From Kalaharituber pfeilii (lineage: Eukaryota > Ascomycota > Pezizomycetes > Pezizales > Pezizaceae): a stretch of DNA of 64,000 nucleotides. Location: the NCBI GenBank assembly GCA_015179045.1, contig WHUZ01000022.1:682001-746000 (forward strand), read 5' to 3'. Of the stretch, positions 11,300 through 22,889 are shown piece by piece. Each line of letters begins with the position of its first letter. Positions within the stretch are counted from its first letter, which is position 1. The position numbers and the translations under genes were made by a program. The notes below the pieces were generated by a model. It did no database searches and was not told the DNA's origin. It was given only the letters and a program-made list of their open reading frames with translations.

Positions 11300-11820
11300 C
11301 CTGTACCTGTGAGCTCACTTAAGCAACATGGCCGCCAGCATCCCAGTCATTGCTTAACAGGTAGTGAGAACCCAGAACCCGAGAACCTGCCAGAACCTGC
11401 CAGAACCTGCTAGAAGAACCCGGAACTCCAGAACCTGCCAGAAAGTCCCAGAACCTGCTAGAAGACCCCAGAATCCACCAGCGACAACAAGCATACGCGA
11501 CCACTGGTATTGCTGGGCTCATTCCCGAATATTTCTGACACTTCCACCTAGTTCCTGATATTTCTTTAGTTTTCTACATGTTTCCCTTGCTTGCTCGTTT
11601 GCTCTTTTGCTCATTTGCTTGTTTGCTCATTTACTCATTTGTTTGTTTGCTTGAAGGAATTTGCCACTGAAAGCTCTCTATAAAAGAGGCCCTCCCTCCC
11701 CGCTCTCTTGACTCTCCGCACAACAACTTGTATTCTACCCAAGTTGTATATAGCTTTCAATACATCTACCTCTCCGTATCATATAGCGCTGACTGCCTCT
11801 GCCTCTGCTGTGAATTCACC
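11300..11820 (+). promoter_or_regulatory. LTR-like promoter segment with TATA box
   Basis: A TATAAAAG at 11679-11686 is followed by a C/T-rich tract and CTCTCTTGACTCTCCGCACAAC, an arrangement common around the U3/R border of fungal gypsy LTRs. The segment begins near TGTGAGCTCAC and ends near TGAATTCA. Short repeats of CCAGAACCTG (11380-11470) and TTTGCTCA (11585-11655) lie upstream of the TATA box. I found neither an internal retroelement region nor a clear target duplication, so the LTR identity is tentative. Confidence 0.35.
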
Positions 11821-12279
11821 CCGATGCCTGCCGCCCACCCTGTACCCGGATCCCATACCCTGGACCCCCTGAGACCCCAAATCCCGACCCCGACCCGGCC
11901 CGACCAATTTATTACAGCACTACAGCTCTCTAATAGACAATAGCTTTTCAGTAGACTATGATATTCTAAATTTCTAATAGACTATAGCTTTCTAATAGAC
12001 TACAGATTTCCAGTGGTTTTAACTGATTATGATAGTAGTAGGCTATAGCTATCTAGCAAACCATAGTAGTAGTGAACTATAGTAGTAGCCGACTACAATG
12101 GCAGTAGACTGTAGTGTCATGAATATAGTAAATGCAGAGAACTACTGTCTGCTAGATTAAAAAGATACTTGACTATAGTCTTATAACTAGTCTGCTTGAT
12201 TAGCCGCCGGAATTGTTAGTACTGTTAGTACTGTCAGAAAGCTGTAATCCACTGCAACTGTAGTTTACTAGAAAACTAT

Positions 12280-12935
12280 AATCTGTGGTCCGCTGCCGGA
12301 TAGCTGTGGACCGCTGCCGGAAAGCTGTAGGTACTGCCGGAGAGCTGTAGTCCGCTGCCGGAAAGCTGTAGTCCACTGCCAGAAAGCTGTAGCCTGCTGC
12401 GGAAAGCTGTAGTCCACTGCGGAAAGCTGTAGTCCACTGCGGAAAGCTGTAGTCCACTGCCGGAAGGCTGTAGTCTACTACAACTGCCATCATAGTCGCT
12501 GCCGGAAAGCTGTAGTCCACTGCGGAAAGCCATAGTCCGCTGCTGGAAAGCTATTGTCCGCTGCCAGAAAGCTGTAGTCTGCTGCTGGAAAGCTGTAGTC
12601 CACTGGCTGTAGTCTACTGCGGGAAGCTGTAGTCTGCTGCCGGAAAGCTGTAGTCCGCTGCCGGAAAGCTGTAGTCCACTGCCGGAAGGCTGTAGTCTAC
12701 TACAACTGCCATCATAGTCGCTGCCGGAAAGCTGTAGTCCACTGCGGAAAGCCATAGTCCGCTGCTGGAAAGCTATTGTCCGCTGCCAGAAAGCTGTAGT
12801 CTGCTGCCGGAAAGCTGTAGTCCGCTGCCGGAAAGCTGTAGTCTGCTGCCGGAAAGCTGTAGTCCGCTGCCGGAAAGCTGTAGTCTGCTGCCGGAAAGCT
12901 GTAGTCTGCTGCCGGAAAGCTATAGTCCGCCACCT
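12280..12935 (-). repeat. 20-bp minisatellite, inverted block
   Basis: About 30 variants of GGAAAGCTGTAGTCCACTGC, the reverse complement of the 10868-11088 unit, run head to tail. A roughly 240-bp higher-order duplication is visible: 12475-12550 recurs at 12705-12780, including a CATCATAGTCGCTGCC marker. Confidence 0.9.
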
Positions 12936-13360
12936 TTGCAGTCCCCCGAAAAGCCATAGTCCACTGCAATTGCAACCATAGTATCTCGCACCGTAAAGGG
13001 AGGCCTGCCATATCTATTAAATTTAACTTATTCTGCCGTTCTTACGCCGTCAAAAGGGCCCTAGCATATATGTCGATAGACCTTATTCTTCAGTATCTCG
13101 CACCATCAAGAGAGACCTATTAACATGTGTGAGCAAGTTGTGTTATGCCTTATCTTGCCTCCACAAGAGACCTTCATACCTCTTTGTCAGACCTCTTGAG
13201 TCTATGAGTTAATTTCTGATTCTTCAACATCTAATTCTCATAGTATCATATGCAAACTAGAAGCAGACTAATCAGCGACTTACTATGCCTAGTCTGATTG
13301 CCCTTATGGGCTATTCCAGCTGGTTCATGGGATAGCATCCAGGCAAGCTGTGATATTTCC
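12936..13360. repeat. Two to three diverged satellite units
   Basis: The sequence from about 12970 to 13130 contains TATCTCGCACC...CCTGCCATATCTATTAAATTTA...TTATTCTGCC. This is the same unit as the 57-bp satellite at 25.3-26.3 kb. The rest is unassigned. Confidence 0.5.
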
Positions 13361-13510
13361 TAATGGAGTTAATTGACCATCTTCATGCCATTGGGCATAT
13401 TGAGCAAAGTAAGCATATTGGGCATGCACATGAGAAATTTGGGCATGTGTGAGCATATTAAGCATTTTAAGCATATTGGGTACACGCATGAGACATTGGG
13501 CATATTGTAG
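13361..13510. repeat. Short imperfect tandem repeat (GGGCATATTGAGCA type)
   Basis: Motifs such as GGGCATATTGAGCA, GGGCATGCACATGAGA and AGCATATTGGGTACACGCATGAGA recur about six times. It is non-coding repeat DNA. Confidence 0.6.
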
Positions 13511-14028
13511 TCTCATACCAAGCCCCTAGGGCACTCTCCGAGCGCAGCGAGGGTCTTGACTATCTTTCGTTTAGTTATGGCAAAGCTTGTCCTTGGCGAA
13601 GGCAACCGTCTACCAGTACTAGATAGGATACGATCTGCGGATAGGAAGCGACCGGGATTAGAGTACTGTACCAAAAAGTGTGGTGTTATTACTTCGGTAT
13701 GCATCGTAGCTTAACGGAACTACCATATTACATTAGTGAATTTCAAATTCAAAAATTGCCAGCTATAAATAATGCCGACTTGGCGTACATACACTTTCCC
13801 CGAATTTATCCGGTATTGTCTGCATTACATACTGTGCAGTTTGTAAAATATGCCCAAATCTTATAGTGCTAGCACAACCATAGCCATTTCGTAATGTGCT
13901 CTATACTAAATTGAATATTATCATCATTACATATGGTATTCATACGCTTTGCCATGCAATCTCTATAGACAAGTATCCAGAATTATAATAGCACATAAGA
14001 ATAGAATAAGAACGAAACTTTATAGTAC

Positions 14029-17000
14029 TTAGTGTGTATTAACTAACAGGTCATTATACCACCATGAAACGTCCTTGATTTTAGTAACAAAATGAAATCT
14101 ACCAGGTTTTATAGAATTCAGTGGCAAAATAATCCGTGGAATATCATTCCCTAAATCTATACTTTTTCGAGTATAAACATGGTAAGGTGCAGCCCAAAAT
14201 TCCTCTTCTGGATTTCTCCGTAATGGCGTAACATCAAAGAAGACTCGAGATAGAGGGCCAATTGTCATTGAGATAATTCGCTCTATAAAAACGAACTGTA
14301 TGGTAGATTCTGTTGTTGCAACAATAGACCCAGGACAGAATCGGTGCTTGTCAGATATATCGAAAATACCAGAAAATGAGGCCCAGTATCGCAGGATATA
14401 TTCTTTTCTGATTATTCGTGGATCTATACCAGTAGTCTGCTGATATATTATCGCAATAGATTCGAAGTCATTTTTTTCTGCAATATTCTTTGCTGCATAT
14501 TGTTTTCCTACTCTAGCGAATGTAAACAGACTGCCGTCATGTTCTACAATAGATTTCATTATAGTTGCTGTAGGTTTTGCAGGCGGCTTGCTGCTATTAG
14601 TTCCCATAATGTTTTGCTGAAGCCTCGGGCATTTTTCCAGTATAGCAGTAATTGTATTGGATACATTTGCATAGTGAGGATGATCCTTATATATACCGTC
14701 AATTATATAGCGAAGGGTTTGGGTCATATTGACAGCTTGAAGTAATTGCAGATCATTTTCAATTGAGTTGGTATGAGGAGCATGTTGCTTAAAAATTTTG
14801 TGCTTCTGTTCACCAGTAAAACATGCCGAATTGCGAGGAGTAGCATAATTTCTGATATCTTCGGCATAATGTAATGCGGTATGGCAGTTTGGAACCTTCC
14901 ATTTATCTTTCAACTCCGCCGTAGTCTGAACACCTTTGACTATCCATTGAAATGATAGTCTTGCATCTATAATCGTACGTGGAATTTGTTCACGTTCTAA
15001 GACAGTTAACTCTCTCTTCATGATCAAGTAGTTCGAGTATGCTATCTTATATGAAGCATTAATAATATGATCATATAAATGTCTAAGACTGCAGGTATCC
15101 ATGTCGAGTTGTTTTTTTAGGTCGCGTTCTGCCGTTGGTCTCAAAATGCTTATAGAATTGGCAAATAACCGCATCAACACGAATGGGTTCAAACATGCAA
15201 TTCTCCCATGTTCTGTAAAGTCCATTGATCCTTTATGTGATACTGGATTTTGGGGTCTACCCCACTTGTAAGGAAGCTCCATGCCTTCCCATATGAGACG
15301 ATAAGCAGTAACTCCTTTTGCTGTTAAGATCTCTATGATGCATGAATGAAAATATTTGGAAATACGATATTCGGCATGCATAGGGTCCACTGGACAAGAC
15401 CGTTGAAAATCGATACAGGGATGGCATGTGAAAATCGGACCACCTAGAGTTATACCCCATTCTTTGCTGATTTTATCCTTTCCAGATTTTGTTGTAGTGG
15501 AATAAATACTATTCAATAGCCGTTGCATTGGTAAGTGGTAACGACCAATAGCTTTGACATCGATACTGAGATTTCCTAGGTTTTTGTCTAATATAAAACA
15601 GCTCCGGCATCCTTTTTCAGCTTTATGAGACTTAACCCCAGCAAGCTTATTCTGTTGAGGCATATCACCATTATATGCCAGACAAAACATTCGTGTATTC
15701 ATCTCACATGATTGGTCTAATCTTTTTATAACGACACCATGATCCATTAGTCGACAGTCTGGACCAATCGCTTTAGACATGTCCATTTCATCGCTGCCAA
15801 ATGGACCCAACATCCACACATACATCTTGCTGATTTTCTCCCTTAATGTGTAAGGGAGACCTGCCGGAGTAATATACATACCAGAAAGGGAATGATATGC
15901 ATTTTCATACAGACCGAATCCATCAATAAAAATGGTGTATGGAAGAGAAATAAAATTCGACATTAGTAGCTCTTCTCTTCCATAAAAAAGTATTTCATGT
16001 TCGGCGATTAGGCGGGCTCGCTTATCCACTGATCTTAAACCAGGTATAGTACCAAGAGCAACAACCGTGGTATATGCAATACATGCAACATAGAAACGGG
16101 GAGGGTGTGAAGGTAATAATGGACGACATTCTGCAAAATCCTTGTAGTCAAGAAAGAACACACTCTCAACTTTAGAGATTAGACTTATTGGTATAATTTC
16201 ACATTGATGCTCCATTAATATCACCTCAGTAGAGTCTCGGAATAGATTCCCTTTTTCATGATGCTCACAAACAGTACCAGCAAGTAGATTCGATCGATTT
16301 TGATAGTATAGATCTTTCCATGGTGTTTTGATATCAATAGCAGGAACCAGTGGAGTTATAGCTGCACTAAGATTGCCGGTCCCTGAGCTACGTTTATCTG
16401 TACCAATGCCTGATATACGCCCAAGGAAAATAGGACCTAGGTGAGGATATTTTGGATGTGTATAGTAAACGCAGTCAGATGGAACAATAACTTGTCCACT
16501 TGATAGTTTAGCAAACTCTCCAGAAGATGTGCGTACACTTTCTAACCAAGCGTCACCATGCCAGAGTTCCGAGTATACATCAACAAATTCTCCAAATCCA
16601 GTATGGAGGTTTGACATTATCTTGAAATCTGATTGCCATAGTGCAGCATATTCTTTCAGATCAAAATAGTATGCCGATGCTGGGGTCTTAGATTGTGGAG
16701 GAAGACATTCGGACTCTGGAACAAAAGTATGTGCCTTAATTGTTTGTATTGGGAGAACAGAACGCATATATTTCTTTAATGTAGAGAGACTGCGAGGGAT
16801 CTTGGTGATGAGTGATGGATCACGGTTCAGGAATTCGAAAAGTTCCACCATTGCCGAATATTGCGTAGTACTTATATCCAATGAGGTTGCAAACAAGCCT
16901 AATGCGAGTAAAAACTCATCGACCTCCGCAGTCCCTTTAGCTTCTTCAACTATTTTTGAGCTATCGATAAACTCGGGTTTCTGAGGATATGTAGAAATGA

Positions 17001-17459
17001 CATTAAGACTTTTGAATTCCTTGGGGGTCGAAGCATTGGCATTTCCAGATGGTTCATCAGTTTCCAATGGAGGTCCCATGAAGAGTTCGTCATAATCTTC
17101 CACTTCTGCAGTATGAATAGGTACTCCAAATAGGTTTGTGCAAGGTCCAGACCAAATCTGTTCCGTCTCCTCCAAGATTTCAGCTGCTTCTTGTTCTGAA
17201 GGTGAAATTGTAATGTCGCTCTTGATATCAACTCGCTCTGAAAGATTGATACCTTGTCGGCGGATGAACATAGTATCTCCACTTTCAATGATATTTTCGC
17301 CATCGATCGTTTGTCTAGGGGCTGGAGTCATGGCAGGTGGAAATAATGAAGAATCTGAATAAGTGTTAGTATAAGATTTAGAGTCTTGAAAAGCAAAGAA
17401 GTCTTACTATTGAGTCGCTTCGAAGAGTGCTGGAGATCAAGTGTCCCACGGCGCCTCAT
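14029..17459 (-). CDS. TNP2-like (CMC/EnSpm-type) transposase
   Basis: Exon 1 (17459-17408) starts MRRRGTLDLQ. A 53-nt intron (17407-17355; GTAAGA donor, TACTAAC branch, TTCAG acceptor) joins it in phase to exon 2 (17354-14029), giving about 1,125 residues. The TNP2 signature is clear: IFIDGFGLY near residue 492, then GDMPQQNKLAGVKSHKAEKG followed by CRSC near 580 (the D-x-P...K-x-x-G...H...CRxC pattern), and CPVDPMHAEY near 675. These supply the likely acidic catalytic residues. The N-terminal 130 residues are acidic and low in complexity. The ORF is uninterrupted, so the protein may still be functional. It would catalyse cut-and-paste movement of its element in the nucleus. Starting at 17331 instead would drop the spliced exon; the strong intron signals favour the longer model. 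Confidence 0.85.
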
Positions 17460-17463
17460 GGTT

Positions 17464-17866
17464 GTAAAGTGAGAGGTCTTGAGCGGTCGGATGTGAGGTA
17501 AAGTGAGAGGTCTATGTGAGGTAAAGTGAGAGGTCTATGTGAGGTAAAGTGAGAGGTCTATGTGAGGTAAAGTGAGAGGTCTATGTGAGGTAAAGTGAGA
17601 GGTCTATGTGAGGTAAAGTGAGAGGTCTATGTGAGGTAAAGTGAGAGGTCTTGAGTGGTCGGATGTGAGGTAAAGTGAGAGGTCTATGTGAGGTAAAGTG
17701 AGAGGTCTATGTGAGGTAAAGTGAGAGGTCTTGAGTGGTCGGATGTGAGGTAAAGTGAGAGGTCTATGTGAGGTAAAGTGAGAGGTCTATGTGAGGTAAA
17801 GTGAGAGGTCTTGAGTGGTCGGATGTGAGGTAAAGTGAGAGGTCTATGTGAGGTAAAGTGAGAGAA
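17464..17866. repeat. 23-bp minisatellite between the two transposon genes
   Basis: About 16 copies of GTGAGGTAAAGTGAGAGGTCTAT occur. At four points the final TAT is replaced by TTGAGTGGTCGGAT, giving a longer variant unit at irregular intervals. The block ends right upstream of the transposase start codon and may sit in its promoter. Confidence 0.95.
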
Positions 17867-17979
17867 TGTGTGCTGAATGGGCTATTTCGTGCCTCAAAGA
17901 CAACAACTTTCTCCACCCCAACGCTATCATCTATGAAAATTATCAAGGAAAATATACACAAACCACAGAAACAGATATC

Positions 17980-18044
17980 GCAAAGGCCTGCAACTATACA
18001 AAAACACAGAAACAGATATCGCAAAGGCCTGCAACTATCAATAA
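17980..18044. repeat. Tandem duplication of about 37 bp
   Basis: The segment CACAGAAACAGATATCGCAA followed by AGGCCTGCAACTAT occurs twice in a row, just past the stop codon of the companion gene. Confidence 0.8.
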
Positions 18045-18045
18045 T

Positions 18046-19562
18046 TTAATCAAGAGAACTTGAGTCAATCAGGGGCTGGGGCAATGTACAACTATCCTCC
18101 TCTCCTATAAATAAGGTACCGGTATTCAAACTATCTTCATCCCTAGCTATATCATTTTCCATGCTCTTAGTTGCCTCATCTGCTTGCGTAGTTGGTGTCG
18201 CTGACATATCATTCGGACCGGGAGTGGCAGAAATCAAGGAGAAGCCCTCTATTCTTTCTTCTCGTTTCAACTTCTTTTTGGATGCTTTTCTAATTTTCGC
18301 AACAGGTCGCTCTGGAAGAAGAACCAGCGCCTCCTTCTTAATACTCTCAAATGGTCTTTGTGAGCCAATCAAACGAAGTCGACGAAGGTATTCGGTCCTG
18401 CTCAGCATGTTCTCGCCAGTCTCAAACATGGCCCTGTGAGAAAACACAAGTGACCATGTGAATATATTTTCATACAAAGAGTTGATTGTCTTATCAACCA
18501 TGCACGCTCTAAGGTCGATAAGGGACTGATTAGACCCTAAAAGAGCGTACATGGTCTCAAATTTATAAAACTTGACATATGCAGCTGGAAGGTCATTCAT
18601 GTTCTTGGACTTAAGTTCCGGATTTGCGTTTACTAATGAGTTGCAGAGTTTATCGACATCTTTGGCATACTCTGATGCCCAATTCTTCCTCCATTCTTGT
18701 ACTCGTTTATAGGCAAGCTGGAATCCGTCAGAATGACGGTCCACACCACCCGGAATTTCGGCTGCAGTGTCGATGATTTGAACAATAACTTCATCGAAAA
18801 TATAAAAGTACCGAGCAAAATAGATTCGACTTAGACGCAGCAGTCTGCGAAAGATCTCGCCTCCATTCTCGAATTGATCCCGAAATTTTTGCGTATCATA
18901 CTTCCGTTTCTTTCCACGGCAGGGGGGGTTGGATCCACCACCAGGTAAAGGATAAAAGTGTCGGTCGATCACTGCTTGGATTTCATCATTTGACGTATTT
19001 GAGGGAGTCTATTGAGCCTAACGTTAGTATTTGATAGCACTAATATGAATTAAGGTCTTACAAAGAGTCTATATATTGCATACACCTCTTCACTCTCCTT
19101 ATACATATCGCTATCGAGATCTTGTTCAGGTTGGTAACTTGAACCCTCAACTTGTTCTTCTTGAGGATAATAATCCTCATCATCCTCGTTAAAAAAAGTT
19201 TCACTCAAATCAGTAGTGATTTGTCTATACTCCTGAGCTTGCTCCACATTTGCAGGATTATTCGGTCTATTAGTAGAAGTTACTACAGACGTCATAAATT
19301 GCCGATTATTACCATGTGCAAACTGCGCTTGTTGGTATTGGTTTTGATGATAGTTGGATCCAACAGAATGTTGTTCTAGACTTTGACTCTGCTGGCCCAT
19401 ATATGCACTTGCTGGAGAACGATCTGCATTAAGAATAGCAGCACCCCCCCTTCCCCCTCTAGCCGATACAGCAGTATTTCTAACTCTAACCGGTGGTACG
19501 TTTCTAGCACCTTGTATATTGGGGGCTCCACGACCTAGGTTTGATCTCTGGTTGCCTCTCAT
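18046..19562 (-). CDS. Unrecognised companion protein of the TNP2 element, 487 aa
   Basis: Exon 1 is 19562-19062 (167 codons). The intron is 19061-19009 (53 nt, GTAAGA donor, TACTAAC branch, AATAG acceptor), and exon 2 is 19008-18046. The junction is phase 0 and reads AIYRLF|TPSNTSND. The N-terminal third is disordered: RG/RGG-type clusters (MRGNQRSNLGRG, SARGGRGG), then Gln/Asn-rich and acidic stretches. The C-terminal part is predicted helical by eye, contains a basic block (RKASKKKLKREER) and ends with a Ser/Thr/Asp-rich tail. I recognise no domain. Position and orientation suggest a second transposon protein, functionally comparable to the DNA-binding TnpA of plant En/Spm; this is inference. 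The gene is intact and precedes the transposase on the same strand. Confidence 0.7.
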
Positions 19563-19742
19563 TGGATTTTGAAAGTCAAGCTATTTTTGAGTGTGTCTGT
19601 GAAGGCGTATTTCTGCTGAGCGAAGTGAAATCTTATAGGGTCCAGGGCAGAGAGAGAGCAATTCAGAAGTGACTGACTCTCCTACCAGCATGGCAGGTAG
19701 CCGATTCCTGGTGTTAACTTCCATTTTTGGTAATATACATTC

Positions 19743-20783
19743 TTTTTTTTTTTTTTTTTTTTTTTTTTATATCACATGACCCCGCGTGCGGCTGCTCGCC
19801 AAGGCAGGGCCCCTGGGTCTTCGACCCTCAAGCAGGCTTTTCTACCTACTTCTTCCCCCGCCATCTCTACAAACGAAATCCTCGACCCCTCCCCGCCCCA
19901 CCTCCTCGAGGCAATAAAAATAGCTACATCTTTCTTCCCCCGCCACCTTCGAACAAACGACCCCCTCCCCTACACCTTCAGCGATCCGAAGAACTCCCCT
20001 AGCACGTTCACCACCTCCCCGTTCTCCTGCTCTACCCTCCATTTCTTATCATCGATATCCTCCCACCTTCCCCATCCTTCCAGGTACTCCACCTCCTCAC
20101 ACCTGAACGCCAGGTGGTCCGCTGTTTGTTTTTCCCCGCACCCACATACACTCCCCTCCATCGCTTTCCCAATCCCCACTTCCCACTCCTTCCCCATCCC
20201 CTTTCCCGTTCTCAACCTCGTGAACGCCGTTGCCGCTCCCCTTCTCCACTCCATCACCACGCCCCCCCCCATACCCCCTTTCTTTCCTCTCCGCCGTGCG
20301 CAGTCGTTTCCACTTCTGCCGCAGCCCCCCTTCTGTCACCACCGACCTTCCTACTCTGTCCGCCGCCTTCTTTGCTTCGCCATCTGCCGCCTCATTCCCG
20401 GCGATGCCGATGTGTGCTTTCTCGCCTTCTCTATCCTCGCCTTCCAATGGAAGTCGAAGTCTAGAGTCGAGTCGAAAATTACTCCTAGCCATTTCACTCT
20501 CTCCACCTCCTTTCTTCTTCTCTTCCCCTTGCCGAAGACTATATCTTCGTGTTTCGTTTTCTCCAGCGGTACTCCCCATTTTTCTGCCACTCTTCCCGTT
20601 ATACCACCCAACTTCACTCTCAGTCTCTCTTGATCCACCTCCCCCTCCCAGTCCCATGCCGTCACATTGATGTCGTCTACGTACGACGGGACTTCGCACT
20701 CTACCCCCGGGCACTCCCTCCTCAGCGTCTCCTCCAAATCCTCTAGCATCGGCGCCAGCCATATCAGGAAAATGACTGGCGGC
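19743..20783 (-). pseudogene. 5'-truncated, internally deleted Tad1-like LINE fragment
   Basis: In minus orientation the fragment starts inside the reverse transcriptase (PVIFLIWLAPML), keeps the YVDD active-site motif and the KTKHEDIVFG and WLGVIFDSTLDFDFHWK motifs, then jumps directly to the end of an RNase H domain (AHIGIAGNEAADGEA). It finishes with a CCHC-like C-terminus (CGCGEKQTADHLAFRC) and a poly(A), seen here as T from 19743. The three parts lie in three frames. One frame change is at the RT/RNase H junction, where several hundred codons are missing; the other is at a G/C homopolymer near 20268. The insertion is flanked by an 11-bp target duplication, AATATACATTC (19732-19742 and 20784-20794). 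It is dead. Confidence 0.92.
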
Positions 20784-20794
20784 AATATACATTC

Positions 20795-21194
20795 CACAGG
20801 CCAATAGACTACCATATCAATCTACAGGGCTTTCATACCCGCTTATAAGGCCTTTCCAATGCCTCTTTCATTCAGCACTTCTCCTCAACAAACCTTCTTC
20901 ACAAAAAGTGTCCTATATGAAAGATTCATAAGAAATGAGCAGTTGGCCTTTATTTTACTCATCCCTTTATACTTTTTATAAATTAAACTAACAACAAGTC
21001 ATGATACTCATTTAGGGTTCCTTGACTGTCGCATATCGCCTGCATCTACCGACTACTCTGTCTACAGTTGCAGTGAGCCTATAACAGTCTTTCTATCCTT
21101 TAGTCCTTGAGGTGTTAGCTTAACGGATATTGAAATTATAAAGGTTCCAATCATTCTGTGAGGTATCTTCATCACTATTCTCAAGAATATACCA
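20795..21194. other. Non-coding interior of the TNP2 element
   Basis: AT-rich sequence with no ORF of interest. Confidence 0.4.
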
Positions 21195-21505
21195 CTAATA
21201 AGATTATAGGCCTCCGTTCTGAGCCTATCCTCCTCTATTCTGAAGCCTATTACAGCCCTCCGTTCTGAGTCTATCCTCCTCTATTCTGAAGCCTATTACA
21301 GTCCTCCGTTCTGAGTCTATCCTCCTCTATTCTGAAGCCTATTACAGCCCTCCGTTCTGAGTCTATCCTCCTCTATTCTGAGCCTATCCCCCTACATTCT
21401 GAGCCTATCACAGCCCTCCATTCTGAGCCTATTATAGGCCTACGTTCTAAGTCTATCACCCTACGTTCTGAGCCTATTACAGACCCTCCGTTCTGAGCCT
21501 ACTAT
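21195..21505. repeat. 45-bp tandem repeat
   Basis: About three near-perfect copies of a unit beginning CCTCCGTTCTGAGTCTATCC are followed by shorter degenerate sub-units built on TTCTGAGCCTAT. Confidence 0.9.
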
Positions 21506-22860
21506 TTAAGCCAAATAGCCAATGTCATTGAGCAAATTTGAGTAGGTTTTTGCTCTGCAATGATGTTCTATACAATAGCTAATAATTATCTCATTCTATA
21601 TAACTTTTAGATCCTTTCTATCTTATTCTAGCAAAAAGACTCTGGCACGTAAGTACATCATTACTGCAATGAAAGATTCCAACTAACTAATTCTACTGCA
21701 CAGGATATATAAGAGTTCTTTGCTTCACACTGGAGTCCATCCCCTCCCCGTCAGCCCATTTATCTCCCCATCACCTTCTCTCAACTGTCCGTTGGCGCAA
21801 CCATTCTCCCCATCGCCTTCTCTCCACTATCAAATGGTGCAACTATTCTTCCATAACTTCTACAGTCATGCATGGATGAGAGGCTAGAATAACATCGTTC
21901 CAAAAAAGTGTAGCCCCAGCATGCATAAAACTTGTAATCTAAAGATAACGGTGAGTTGTTCTATCCTTTCTAACTACTGAGTTCTATTTAGGTAACCAAA
22001 CTTTAGGAGATTCCTATGCATGCATAATAGAAATGAAGCTGGTTATAACGATGAATGTTAATATGTGAATAAGCATATACCCAATTATTGTATGATTAGT
22101 ATCAGCTTTGCTTGCTTATACCTCATTATTTATATGTATGCTATATCTTAATACATTAATACAATTGAAAATCCAATACAACAAACCTACAATGTATAAT
22201 TTGCAGTATATCCGATATATGCATTATATATCTCTCCCCGAGCCAATATGTATTGAGCCTGAGCCCGCATACTACACTATATGTATTCATGCTCAAACGT
22301 ATTCTTTACTATATGTAATCTTACTCAAACGTACTCTTCACTATATGTACTCTTGCTTAAACGCATTCTTCACTATATATACTGTTCTTTAAATGTACTC
22401 ACTATTAAACGTACTATACACATAACGTACTCTCTGTTTACTATACTCCATTGCATCTGTATTGCATGCACAGTGTAATACACATTAAATGTATTGTCAT
22501 TTTGCTATAGTTGAAATTAAACGAAGTTCAGACTAACCATATACTTGCCAATGGGTAATGTACTTAAAGCGAGAAGAATACCATATGTATGTGGAAGTAG
22601 AGAATGTAAAATGAATGATACAACCTAAGGTACATCCAGAATAGATACCAAAGTTACACATGTACGTATTTCAACCATTACAGGATTCAAATGGAATTGT
22701 TGGGATTATAGTATCAGCCTATAATAATTCATGAAATACGTACTCACAAGATACAAGATTCTTGCCAAGAAATTATTGTACCAATACGTGGATTAAATCG
22801 TGAAAGTCAATTAATACCCGATTAGCATGATAACCTTATCACAACCAGATCAAAACCATA
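21506..22860. other. AT-rich interior of the TNP2 element, no gene
   Basis: Only short ORFs occur. A cluster of TACTCTTCACTATATGTA-like motifs repeats several times at about 22280-22440. Nothing else is recognised. Confidence 0.4.
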
Positions 22861-22889
22861 GCAATAACACCGCACTTTTTGGTACAGTA

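Noticed and set aside
12200..13011. ORFs of 99-159 codons rich in DYSFPAA and GLQLSGS
   Set aside because: They are translations of the 20-bp minisatellite, which stays open in several frames because the unit lacks frequent stops. There is no protein character.
17464..17866. CRISPR-like array
   Set aside because: Regular short repeats are present, but there are no unique spacers, and the context is eukaryotic; it is a minisatellite.
19776..20633. 285-codon plus-strand ORF rich in Pro, Ser and Phe
   Set aside because: It is antisense to the LINE RT/RNase H fragment, whose motifs and target duplications are clear on the minus strand.
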